In this document: positions 1-7,288 of the stretch, piece after piece
Numbering within the stretch: position 1 is the first letter of the stretch
Layout: every line of letters begins with the position of its first letter
Origin: JALXCG01 sp026991065 [NCBI: Gemmatimonadota bacterium]
GTDB lineage: Bacteria; GCA-2686955
NCBI GenBank assembly: GCA_026991065.1
Contig: JALXCG010000017.1
Location: 1-9,258, forward strand
Direction of reading: 5' to 3'
Length of the DNA stretch: 9,258 nt
Notes under the pieces: generated by a model
Database searches by the model: none
Told to the model about the DNA's origin: nothing
What the model saw: only the letters and a program-made list of their open reading frames with translations
Program-made: the position numbers and the translations under genes

Positions 1-2020
1 GGCCATGGAACCACGGTGTTGAACCGCTGCAATGACTGTTCAGGTCCACCGTCGCGTCGTCGCTGAAGAGAACCTCCATATCATCGTTGTTGCAATTGGT
101 GCCGCCGGGGCGGGAGAGCAGGGTGACCACAGTGCCGCTGGGGCTCGTTACCTCGAGTTCAAGATCACCGACGTAGGTATGCTCCAGGGCGACGCCTACG
201 ATGACCCGGTCGATGGTCCCCGCCGGAGCGAAATTGAGAGTGCTGGTGACACCGGTGGGGTTGTTGTCCGGAATCGATTTCGGCAGATCGGAAGCCTCGA
301 CTGTTGCCAACTCCGGACCATCCGCGCCGAGGGTTTCCGAGAAACGAACCGAGGTCGTGCCTTGGTCGAACTGCAGGTCGAGGCGGAATTCCGCCACGGT
401 GCCGCAGGCGAGGTCGCCGCTGAGCGCAATCTGGAAATAGGGAGCGTTGGTTGCGCGCTTCTCACCAACCGGTATGTCGGGCCAGGTCGCTTCGCTGGTC
501 AGGACCGTGACTCCTTCGGTCAAGGCGACGAGGCGGCCGCCGATTCCGGTTACGTCGCTGTTGATTGCCTGCAATTCCGCACCCAGGTAGATCTCCTCTC
601 CGGGTTCCCAGATGCCGTTGCTGTTGGCACCGCAGAAATCCTGGCTGCCAACCTGGGAGAGAAGAAGAGTCGGCACCGGGGGAGCCGGATCGGCCGTGTC
701 GAGAACCAGGATGCCGGTGTTGTCCGGGTCGAGCCAATCCTTGAGACGAGTTGAAGCGGAAGAGCCATGGTCCCAAGACTCGGCGAACTTTCCATACCAG
801 TCGGAGGTCAGGCTGGTGCAGGAGGCGTAACCGCCGTGGAGTTGACCGACAAGATGGTGATTGGGATCCCAAATGCCGGAGCCGGAGGAGCCTGGCTCGG
901 TCGTGCCCATCTCCCATTGATCGATTCGCCAGTGGCTGTGGTCGTTAGGATAGTCGCCCAGGTAGGATTCGCTCAAAAGCGGATCGTCGTTGAAGCTGAT
1001 CGCTTTCTCATCGGTGTTGGGGTGGTGGATCGCCGTGCATGCGGCAGGGACAGCGCCGGTTGCATCCCATCCTGAATAGGAAACATGCCAGCTTGGGTCG
1101 GGGGTGTCGTCCAACTCAATCAGTGTGAAGTCCGAGAAGGCGTTGCCCGCGCGCCAGGTGGACCCGTTCTGATTGTCGGCCAGGCTGCCGCCGGAGAGCA
1201 TGCCGCAGACTGGAGATTCGAAGTTCCAGTAAACCACGATGGACTGGTCGTTGTTGGAGCGGACACCGCAGTGATTGGCGGTGAGGAAGTAGTTGCGCAG
1301 TTGGCTGCCCGCGCTATTGACCATCTGGCCGCTGCAGGTCCAGTAGCCGTTGAGAGTATAGACGGCGGCACTGCGGATCTCCTGGCGCCACGGGTCGCCC
1401 TCTGGACAGATGACGTCGATGTTGCAGGAACCCTGGTCGATGTCGGCCTCCTTTTGGCCGGCGAAGGGCCGGTAACCGTGATGCACCCGCATGATGGCGA
1501 GTTCCGGTTCGAACTCGACCTTGGCCGGAATGTCCAACTCCACCACCAGCAGGTCGCCGAGAATCACCGGTGACCAGAACTCGCCGTGGATCTTGTTGTC
1601 CGCCGCTGTGAAGGGCCCTTCGGAGTAGCCTGTTTCCGGGTTGTACAGGTAGAGTGCGGCGCCTTCCGGGAGAGCATATGTGGAGAATGCCAGGTTGAGG
1701 TTCTTGGCCCCCGGAGATTCGATCAGCAAGCGCCAAACTCGGTCCCCGTTTGGCAGATAGTCCCAGCTCCCGTCCCGTTCGATATCGACATCGACATTGA
1801 GGGGAGTGGCAAAGCGCGCTGGAGAAGGCGATTCAGCGAGTTTTTCGTCTTCATCCAGGAGTGCGAAGGTGTCCACAGCGGGCAGGAGCAGTTCCTGGAC
1901 CCTGGCCAAAGGCTGAAGTTGGTTGGAAACACTGCTGGGCGGCGGCCCGGAGCGGGCGCTGGCGGGAAGAGCGAAAAGGGCAAGAAGAAAACCGCTGGTG
2001 GCGAATCGGGTCAGTCGCAT
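1..2020 (-). CDS. Secreted lysyl-endopeptidase-like serine protease with P domain (3' end beyond window)
   Basis: An uninterrupted frame of 673 codons starts at ATG 2020 and runs off the left edge. Predicted role: an exported trypsin-fold (S1) endopeptidase. Residues 1-22 form a signal peptide (MRLTR, then a hydrophobic stretch ending ALPASA). Residues 23 to about 195 look like a propeptide or N-terminal domain. The catalytic domain (about 196-435) has TANHC with His250, SDFTL with Asp297, and EPGSSGSG with Ser379. The stretch GQLHGG, then SDWYG, then RLKDWLDP closely resembles Achromobacter lyticus protease I (recalled, not aligned by software). Asp407 of SDWYG falls where the Lys-selecting Asp of that enzyme lies, so cleavage after lysine is inferred. 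A beta-rich domain (about 449-575, with NGIWEPGE) follows, then a proprotein-convertase P domain from about 582 (IPDNNPTGV, HTYVGDLELEV, SPSGT), cut by the window edge. A weak GAGG lies 12 nt before the ATG. A sorting domain may follow beyond the edge. Confidence 0.93.
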   Translation of the reverse strand, partial: MRLTRFATSGFLLALFALPASARSGPPPSSVSNQLQPLARVQELLLPAVDTFALLDEDEKLAESPSPARFATPLNVDVDIERDGSWDYLPNGDRVWRLLIESPGAKNLNLAFSTYALPEGAALYLYNPETGYSEGPFTAADNKIHGEFWSPVILGDLLVVELDIPAKVEFEPELAIMRVHHGYRPFAGQKEADIDQGSCNIDVICPEGDPWRQEIRSAAVYTLNGYWTCSGQMVNSAGSQLRNYFLTANHCGVRSNNDQSIVVYWNFESPVCGMLSGGSLADNQNGSTWRAGNAFSDFTLIELDDTPDPSWHVSYSGWDATGAVPAACTAIHHPNTDEKAISFNDDPLLSESYLGDYPNDHSHWRIDQWEMGTTEPGSSGSGIWDPNHHLVGQLHGGYASCTSLTSDWYGKFAESWDHGSSASTRLKDWLDPDNTGILVLDTADPAPPVPTLLLSQVGSQDFCGANSNGIWEPGEEIYLGAELQAINSDVTGIGGRLVALTEGVTVLTSEATWPDIPVGEKRATNAPYFQIALSGDLACGTVAEFRLDLQFDQGTTSVRFSETLGADGPELATVEASDLPKSIPDNNPTGVTSTLNFAPAGTIDRVIVGVALEHTYVGDLELEVTSPSGTVVTLLSRPGGTNCNNDDMEVLFSDDATVDLNSHCSGSTPWFHG

Positions 2021-2042
2021 AGATAGACGAATCCTCAAGGGG

Positions 2043-2123
2043 GGTGAACCGCGGTGGTTGCCGGCCTCGGAGCTTCCTTCCGGAATGCGCCCGACCACGC
2101 ACTTGAGTTGGTGACCGCGGCGG
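2043..2123. repeat. Imperfect direct repeat pair upstream of the protease gene
   Basis: GGTGAACCGCGGTGG (2043-2057) and GGTGACCGCGGCGG (2110-2123) match except for one extra A and one T/C change, and each contains the palindrome CCGCGG. They lie 67 bp apart in the 198-bp gap between the kinase stop (2219) and the protease start (2020). Just upstream of the second copy, relative to the protease gene, is a perfect 6-bp inverted repeat AAGAAC / GTTCTT (2128-2133 and 2142-2147) with an 8-nt AT-rich loop. On the minus strand a CATAAT at 2170-2165 resembles a -10 box, but no matching -35 was found. The repeats could be regulator sites, or chance in GC-rich DNA. No gene is seen in this gap. Confidence 0.3.
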
Positions 2124-2218
2124 AATGAAGAACGCAGAAAAGTTCTTTGGCGAAAGATAACCCGATTATGGGCCACTCTCCGCATCTCGGGGAGAAAAGA
2201 GCAATGCGCGACAGGCTC

Positions 2219-2878
2219 CTAACGCGTCGGATCGAATCGGGTCACGCTGCGCAGAAAATCGTGATCGAGGTACTCGCGCTGAATCACCGCCGCCATCTCC
2301 TCCGTGGTCGGGAAACGGTCGTAGTCAACGCGAATCACCGGAATCACGCGCGAGATGGTGCCCACGAATGTTTCATAACTGCTATACAACGCTTGCAAGT
2401 AGTCCAGAGTAATGGTGGTTTCGACCTCTCGGCTGCGCTTCTGAATGCGCTCCATCGAGCGCTCGGGCGAGACATCCAGATAGACAATCAGATTCGGCTT
2501 GCACATGAAGTTGCTCATGTGCTGGAAGAGATCCTGGTAGGTGTGGTAGTCGCGTTTGTCCATCAAGCCGAGGTCAACCAGGGTTCGGGCGAAGACGGAA
2601 TCTTCGTAGATCGTACGATCCTGGATCGCCGACCGGCCCCGCCAGATGATCTCCTGATGCTGCTGAAAGCGGCGGTTGAGAAGATAGATCTGGGTCGCGA
2701 AAGCGTAACGGGCGGTGTCCCGATAGAAGTCGGCGAGGTATTCGTTGTCCTGCACCGGCTCGTAGTAGACATCGATTCCGAGGTGCTTGCCGAGGGCCCC
2801 GGCGAGGGTCGATTTTCCGGCGCCGATCATGCCGGCGATTCCAATGAATAAGCGTTCGAAAGACATATTGGGAGCCAC
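2219..2878 (-). CDS. Deoxynucleoside kinase (dAdo/dGuo kinase family)
   Basis: A cytoplasmic salvage enzyme that phosphorylates a deoxynucleoside to its 5'-monophosphate using ATP. Its 219 residues match the usual length of bacterial dNK-family enzymes. Visible motifs: P-loop GMIGAGKST (16-24), EPV (40-42) after the second strand, the substrate-binding region FATQIYLLNRRFQQHQ (60-75), the DRT-type motif QDRTIYED (86-93), and LIYLD-like IVYLDVSPE followed by the arginine-rich lid RIQKRSREVE (144-153). Sequence alone does not settle the base preference (dA, dG or dC). The start is uncertain: GTG at 2878 gives MAPNM, while ATG at 2866 gives MSFERLFIGIAG, which leaves a more typical short leader before the P-loop. 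Neither has a strong Shine-Dalgarno; AAAGG lies 12 nt before the GTG. The gene begins 15 bp after the DUF5916 stop, so co-transcription is likely. Confidence 0.9.
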   Translation of the reverse strand: MAPNMSFERLFIGIAGMIGAGKSTLAGALGKHLGIDVYYEPVQDNEYLADFYRDTARYAFATQIYLLNRRFQQHQEIIWRGRSAIQDRTIYEDSVFARTLVDLGLMDKRDYHTYQDLFQHMSNFMCKPNLIVYLDVSPERSMERIQKRSREVETTITLDYLQALYSSYETFVGTISRVIPVIRVDYDRFPTTEEMAAVIQREYLDHDFLRSVTRFDPTR

Positions 2879-2893
2879 GGGTTGGAATGACCT

Positions 2894-5446
2894 TTATGGA
2901 GTGAACCACCAGTCGATCTTGACGCCGAAGTACTGATCGCCGTCACTGGTAAGTCCGTCGAAGAGAGAGCCGGGACCGACGCGCTTGCCGGATGCCTCGG
3001 TATTGGACCGGTTCACTTGCCAGACCAGGAAGAGCGTGCTGCCGGGCCGCCATTCCCAGCGGGCAACCGCGCTGCTGCGGAACGAATGATAGCGGAAATC
3101 GTCGGCACGGAAACTGAAGGAGGAGTCGGCGGTGGTGACGTGCCAGAGACCATTCTCACGGTCGATATCCGTGCCGTTTGCACCATAGCGGTTGATTTCG
3201 CTGGAGCCGGGCGCCTCTAGTTGGCCGAATTCCAGGTAGTGCCCGCTCGCGGCGAATGGTTCGGCGTAGATCTCCAGTGTGACGTCGGGAGTGAGAGCGA
3301 AATTGACCCGCGTTTGGAGAGAAAGCGTTGTGCGTTCGATGGTTCCGAAGATGTAACGCTTACCATAGGTCAACGGTGGGCCGTCGTCGAGAGTGGCGAG
3401 GTACTGACGAGGATCGCGTTCGCGGCTATAGAAGGGATTCAAACCAAGTTCCCAACGATCACCGAGCCGCCAGGTGAAGCCACCACCCAGCACCGCGCCC
3501 CGGCTGTTTGCTTGGTCCCACCAGGTCTCGATCCACGCATGAGAGAAGATGTCACCGGCTGGGTTGGTGGCGATATTTGCGCCGCCGGTGTAGCCACGTG
3601 GGAGTCCCATCAATGGACCTCCCCTGGTCAGGTCATCACTGAGGCCGTGCCGGCGTCCGCCAACAAACAACCCGGTTGACCAGAAATTCTTCCAGGTGGA
3701 TTGGATGCGCAGGCGGCCCTGAGAGATCAAGTGGTCGCCGCCGTAGTTCCAGGTGTGCCGGCCCACGGCGGTGACGAAGAAGCGCCGGAACGGTCCGAGG
3801 GTGTGGTTTTCGCGCCAGGTCAGGGTGTGCACGGCTTCGATATTGTCGGCCGAATGGAGGCGGCCGAGATCATTGATCTCAAATTCGGGCGACTCGGTTG
3901 CAGCTTCGACCGACCACAGCCAGTGCTTGCCGGCCTGTCGCTCGATCTCTGCGGCCGCCACCACTCCCGAGAATGTTTCGCGGGTTGTGTCGATGACCAC
4001 ATGGGTAGCATCCGGTCGCTGGAAATAGTGTGCGCTCGACGTCTCGATCGCGGTGATCGCCGCGGGCTTGCCGCGCAGGTGGCTGAACCCGAGGTAGCCG
4101 GAAACCGCGTACTCGCCATCCCGAAGACGCCAGTTCCAGTCCGCTCCACCGCTGTAGGCGTGGCGGACGAGTTGGCGCGGAAGCGGGCTGCCCCTCTCGA
4201 AGTCGCGCTCCACTGCAGTTAGCATGAAGCCGGCGGTGGACTGCGCGGCGCCGAACTCCTGCTGAGCGCGAAAGACACCGTAAACAGCCCCCGGCTCCAC
4301 TTCGCTGCCGCTGTCGCGATCGTACTCCCGCTGGGTGAGTGCCGCCAGAGCCCCCAGCGACAGACCTGACTTCAGGCGCCCGGTCAGTTTGGCGGCTCCC
4401 AGAATGGTGGTGTGGTCTGGGGCGTCGAGCGCGGAACCAGCACCGTGCGGGGTGGCCCCGATTCGGCGCGAGTAGTAGTAGTTGGGGCCGTCTCCGCGCA
4501 GCAGCTGAGATCCCTCGGTGAAAAACGGGCGCTTTTCCGCGAAGAAAGTCTCGAAAGCGCTCAGGTTGACCTCCGCGGGGTCCGCTTCGACCTGGCCGAA
4601 GTCGGGGTTGACGGTGCCATCAAGCGTCAGATTGGGGCCGATTCCCATCTTGAAATCGAGTCCGGAGTGGAATTCGGAGGACCATTTCTCGGTGCGATGG
4701 GTGGCGGAGGCAGCATAGGGGCGTATTTCGATGCGGTGGGTTGCCTGAACCCCGCTGATTCCGATCAAAGCGCCAAAACGGGAAGCCCAACCCGTCTCAT
4801 TGCGATCGACATAGACCCAGTAGTCGTCTTCGTTGCGGGCGGGGACCCAACGGTTGAAGTTGACTCCCCATTCCTCGGTGGAGTTGAAGCGCAGTTGGGA
4901 AAAGGGGATGCGCAACTCCGCGGTCCACCCGTCGGGGTCGGTCTGGGTGGCTGCCTCCCACACTGGATTGAAGGTGTAATCCCGGTCGAATTCCGCATCG
5001 GAAGCGTGGTAGTAGTCGGCGCGCACGCCGGTTGCGGTGAGCGCAAAACTGTAGGCTGTGCGCCGATCGCGATAAGTATCCAGTGAAACGATGATGCGCT
5101 CCGATGCGCCCACATTGTCGCGCCGGCTGACCGTGGCCACGATCTCGGCGGGATCGTCACAATGCATGCGCGCACCGATGTAGAGCGCTTTGTGGTCATA
5201 GGCGGCAAAAACTTCCGTTGCCTGCGTCGCCGCGGCTCCGGGCTCTGGATCCTGTTGGCGAAATCCGGTGGCGGGCTCAGCCTGCTGCCAGACCGCTTCG
5301 GTAAGCCGGCCGTCGATGTTGGGCGGTTGATCGGCGTGGATGGCGCGCAAAACTTGGTTGGCGGAAGTCTCTGCGACATCTGCGGTAGCCGTGGCGGCCA
5401 ACGAGAGAAACAGGCAGATGGGCAGAAGAGCGGGGCGGCCGAACAT
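2894..5446 (-). CDS. DUF5916 / CBM9-like exported protein, predicted outer-membrane barrel
   Basis: An 850-residue protein. Residues 1-22 are a signal peptide (MFGRPALLP, a hydrophobic core, then ATATA before Asp23). A carbohydrate-binding family 9-like beta-sandwich follows (about 35-225: DGRLTEAVWQQA, YDHKALYIGARM, DGWTAELRIPFSQLRF). The rest matches DUF5916, whose signature is clear at about 280-312 (NPDFGQVEADP, then AFETFFAEKRPFFTEG). The C-terminal half alternates polar and aromatic residues as in beta strands and ends YFGVKIDWWFTP, suggesting an outer-membrane barrel. Function is unknown for the family; glycan or substrate binding at the outer membrane is inferred from the CBM9-like part. 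ATG 5446 is chosen because a GGAG lies 9 nt upstream and it begins directly with a signal peptide. The frame stays open to an ATG at 5554, but that would add 36 residues ahead of the signal. It is divergent from the 5617 gene and followed closely by the kinase. Confidence 0.92.
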   Translation of the reverse strand: MFGRPALLPICLFLSLAATATADVAETSANQVLRAIHADQPPNIDGRLTEAVWQQAEPATGFRQQDPEPGAAATQATEVFAAYDHKALYIGARMHCDDPAEIVATVSRRDNVGASERIIVSLDTYRDRRTAYSFALTATGVRADYYHASDAEFDRDYTFNPVWEAATQTDPDGWTAELRIPFSQLRFNSTEEWGVNFNRWVPARNEDDYWVYVDRNETGWASRFGALIGISGVQATHRIEIRPYAASATHRTEKWSSEFHSGLDFKMGIGPNLTLDGTVNPDFGQVEADPAEVNLSAFETFFAEKRPFFTEGSQLLRGDGPNYYYSRRIGATPHGAGSALDAPDHTTILGAAKLTGRLKSGLSLGALAALTQREYDRDSGSEVEPGAVYGVFRAQQEFGAAQSTAGFMLTAVERDFERGSPLPRQLVRHAYSGGADWNWRLRDGEYAVSGYLGFSHLRGKPAAITAIETSSAHYFQRPDATHVVIDTTRETFSGVVAAAEIERQAGKHWLWSVEAATESPEFEINDLGRLHSADNIEAVHTLTWRENHTLGPFRRFFVTAVGRHTWNYGGDHLISQGRLRIQSTWKNFWSTGLFVGGRRHGLSDDLTRGGPLMGLPRGYTGGANIATNPAGDIFSHAWIETWWDQANSRGAVLGGGFTWRLGDRWELGLNPFYSRERDPRQYLATLDDGPPLTYGKRYIFGTIERTTLSLQTRVNFALTPDVTLEIYAEPFAASGHYLEFGQLEAPGSSEINRYGANGTDIDRENGLWHVTTADSSFSFRADDFRYHSFRSSAVARWEWRPGSTLFLVWQVNRSNTEASGKRVGPGSLFDGLTSDGDQYFGVKIDWWFTP

Positions 5447-5455
5447 GGTGCCGAT

Positions 5456-5459
5456 CTCC
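5456..5459 (-). promoter_or_regulatory. Shine-Dalgarno GGAG deciding the DUF5916 start
   Basis: On the minus strand, GGAG is followed by a 9-nt spacer (ATCGGCACC) and ATG 5446. The other in-frame ATGs at 5461 and 5554 do not yield a signal peptide at the N terminus, and the one at 5461 lacks a visible Shine-Dalgarno. This supports the shorter reading. Confidence 0.6.
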
Positions 5460-5518
5460 ATTCCGCAGCGTGCTTGCCGGGAAAAGGCACGATTCCAGGG
5501 TTTTCCGAAGATGGAGGA

Positions 5519-5530
5519 GAGGATATCCTC
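5519..5530. promoter_or_regulatory. Perfect 12-bp palindrome in divergent intergenic region (possible operator)
   Basis: GAGGATATCCTC is a perfect inverted repeat with no spacer. It lies near the middle of the 170 bp between the divergent starts at 5446 (minus) and 5617 (plus), 72 bp from one ATG and 86 bp from the other. TATCCT inside it could be read as a -10-like box on either strand, but no convincing -35 was found on either side. A regulator-binding site serving both genes is possible. A chance palindrome of this length cannot be excluded. Confidence 0.3.
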
Positions 5531-5598
5531 AACCACGCAGCACAGTAGCAGCAAATTCCTTGTTCTGTGTCGACTCCCGGAGCGATCTCATCTCTCGC

Positions 5599-5605
5599 GG
5601 AAAGG
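5599..5605 (+). promoter_or_regulatory. Shine-Dalgarno-like GGAAAGG before the 5617 gene
   Basis: GGAAAGG lies 11 nt before ATG 5617. The spacing is somewhat long, but this is the only purine-rich site near the start that gives a clean signal peptide. The same frame is open upstream to 5470, but the upstream residues are basic and polar and look non-coding. Confidence 0.45.
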
Positions 5606-5616
5606 CTTGGCTCGCC

Positions 5617-7227
5617 ATGCGTTCATGTTTTTCTTTATTTGTCCTGCCGGTAGTTACAATGGGGATGGTGCACGCGCAGGGGGTTCTTGAGCCGGCGACG
5701 CTGGACCGCCCGGAGGAGTTCCTGGAACTGGAAGCGGGCGAACTTGCTGGTGTTCTGGGGCAGCCGAATGATCAACTCGCGGTTTACGCCTGGCACGACG
5801 GTGCCTTTGTGGCGATCCCCTATCAAGTGGACGAGGTGGGGCCGAGCGGTGGCTATTTCGGCGAAGACGAAGACCCCGGCAATCTCGATGCAAATGATCA
5901 GATTGTCTGTTCCCTTGAGGATGCCGGTGATCGTGTGGACTGTGCAGTGTGGGCCGCTGGCGCGGACACAACCCGGTTTGAGATCGAAGTGGAGGATCCG
6001 CTCAATCCGGGGGCGAAGGCGTGGGTGTATCTTTTCACCGGCGAAGGCATTCCCCAGTCCGCGGTCGACTATGTCTCGGTAACCAACGATAACCCGTTTC
6101 AGGTCACCGCTGATCGCTACCAGGAGGGTTTCCTGCTGGATGGCCCCGCAACCCAGACAGATATGGTCATCTTTCCCGAACTCGGCAGCGGCAGCGATTT
6201 TATGGATCGGCTTAAGCTGCGCACCAAACTCTTCGCCCTCGGTGGCTGGGATACGGAAGAGGACAGTGCGATCGATGAAGCCCGCCACTTTGTCAAGGAT
6301 GGACCGGTTCGTGTCATCAATAGTTTCTGGATCAGTCTCGGCGACCTGGTGGACCTTTCACATGTGACGGTTACCTTCTACCGGCAGATGACGACAGTCG
6401 ACAACTCTGTCAATCAGGTTCTCATTACCGGCGTCAAGGGCATGGTCTGGCTGGAAGACATGGCGCCGATTGCGGACGGGAGTTTCTACTATCACGACAA
6501 TCGCGGGTCGGATCCGGAGGCGGATGCGACTTTCACCGATCTGGTCGATGGTGACGGCGCGGCCGCGCAGATCGGCGACCCGGCGTTCTTCTATGAATGG
6601 GCCAGCGCCACGCACGGGCGAACCATCTTTATCCAGGACACACAACCGGTAATGGATACCGGGGCATCGGTAAACTCTTACTACTGTGACAATTGTCCAA
6701 CCGCCCCCTGGAGTGACACGGGCGATATGGAAAAGTGGGGAGAGTTCGGCACCTGGATGAAAAACATCCCGCTCTCCCACTTCGATCTCGAGGCGTGGAA
6801 TTTCAGACTTTCGGGAGCGAATCCGGAGGTGAGTGTCGGCGGTGAATATGTGCGCCGCTATTTCCATCGCGTAACCCGGAGCGTCACCACGCAGAACCAG
6901 TGCCCGGTCTCAATCGCGGGGGATACACCCGGGGCTCCGGCGCGCCGCGCGCGTTTGGAACAGAACGTGCCCAATCCGTTCAATCCACGCACTGAGATTG
7001 CGTTTGTTGTGCCGGACGGCAACACGGGGCAGACTCTGCTGCGGGTCTTTGATCTCCAGGGGCGCGTGGTGCGCACTCTGGTCGCCGGGACTCTGGCTCC
7101 GGGCGAACACCGCGTGACCTGGGACGGCACCGACGACTCCGGTGCTGTGCTGCCGTCCGGAATCTACCTGGATCGATTGGAAAGCAACGGTCAAGTGCTT
7201 ACCAACCGAATGCTGCTGGTCAAATAG
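5617..7227 (+). CDS. Secreted protein of unknown function with C-terminal FlgD-Ig / T9SS-type sorting domain
   Basis: A 536-residue protein. Residues 1-20 are a signal peptide (MRSCFSLFVLPVVTMGMVHA, with cleavage predicted before Gln21). The main body (about 21-440) is acidic, beta-rich and not recognised. It contains AVYAWHDGAFVAIPYQVDEV (55-74), then an acidic stretch GEDEDPGNLDANDQIV that could bind calcium, a CDNC pair (357-360), and two more cysteines at 98 and 109 that could form a disulfide. Residues 446-536 are a classic sorting domain: LEQNVPNPFNPRTEI, LLRVFDLQGRVVRTLV, HRVTWDGTDDSG, LPSGIYLDRL, with a basic-ended tail MLLVK. In related bacteria such domains direct export through the type IX system or surface anchoring; that route is inferred here. 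The gene is divergent from the DUF5916 gene and converges on the CobW gene. It is probably a monocistronic transcript ended by the hairpin after its stop. Confidence 0.9.
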   Translation: MRSCFSLFVLPVVTMGMVHAQGVLEPATLDRPEEFLELEAGELAGVLGQPNDQLAVYAWHDGAFVAIPYQVDEVGPSGGYFGEDEDPGNLDANDQIVCSLEDAGDRVDCAVWAAGADTTRFEIEVEDPLNPGAKAWVYLFTGEGIPQSAVDYVSVTNDNPFQVTADRYQEGFLLDGPATQTDMVIFPELGSGSDFMDRLKLRTKLFALGGWDTEEDSAIDEARHFVKDGPVRVINSFWISLGDLVDLSHVTVTFYRQMTTVDNSVNQVLITGVKGMVWLEDMAPIADGSFYYHDNRGSDPEADATFTDLVDGDGAAAQIGDPAFFYEWASATHGRTIFIQDTQPVMDTGASVNSYYCDNCPTAPWSDTGDMEKWGEFGTWMKNIPLSHFDLEAWNFRLSGANPEVSVGGEYVRRYFHRVTRSVTTQNQCPVSIAGDTPGAPARRARLEQNVPNPFNPRTEIAFVVPDGNTGQTLLRVFDLQGRVVRTLVAGTLAPGEHRVTWDGTDDSGAVLPSGIYLDRLESNGQVLTNRMLLVK

Positions 7228-7250
7228 GGCTGCCGCGCGCAGCGGCGGCT
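7228..7250 (+). terminator. GC-rich hairpin directly after stop (candidate terminator)
   Basis: The stem is GCTGCCGC (7229-7236) with GCGGCGGC (7242-7249) around the 5-nt loop GCGCA. It has eight pairs including one G-T wobble, and a further outer G-T pair (7228 and 7250). It begins at the base after TAG and lies in the 61-bp gap between convergent genes. No T-run follows (only TTGCT), so it is not a canonical intrinsic terminator. On the opposite strand the wobbles become C-A mismatches, so it would serve the plus-strand gene better. An alternative pairing, GGCTGC 7228-7233 with GCAGCC 7258-7263, also exists. Confidence 0.4.
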
Positions 7251-7288
7251 TGCTCGCGCAGCCACTGTCGGCCATGAGGCGCTGGTGG

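Noticed and set aside
2165-2170. CATAAT on the minus strand as a -10 box for the protease gene
   Set aside because: No -35-like hexamer at 15-19 nt upstream. The match to the consensus is plausible but not enough to annotate as a promoter.
2171-2200. TCTCC / GGAGA stem near 2180 as a terminator for the kinase gene
   Set aside because: Only five pairs with a large loop, and on the minus strand the T-run precedes rather than follows the stem.
2147-2851. A 234-residue open frame on the plus strand opposite the kinase gene, with similar long frames opposite the other genes (for example 32-754, 1085-1573, 3701-4222, 4412-5086)
   Set aside because: They lie antisense to genes with clear family motifs, and show no recognisable motifs, signal peptides or ribosome sites. 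Long antisense frames are expected in GC-rich coding DNA.
5447-5554. N-terminal extension of the DUF5916 gene to ATG 5554
   Set aside because: It would place 36 residues, including several cysteines, ahead of a good signal peptide. It would also occupy most of the divergent intergenic region, while ATG 5446 has a well-spaced GGAG.
5470-5616. Upstream extension of the sorted-protein gene to ATG 5470
   Set aside because: The extension is basic and low in hydrophobicity, precedes the signal peptide, and overlaps the start of the divergent gene.
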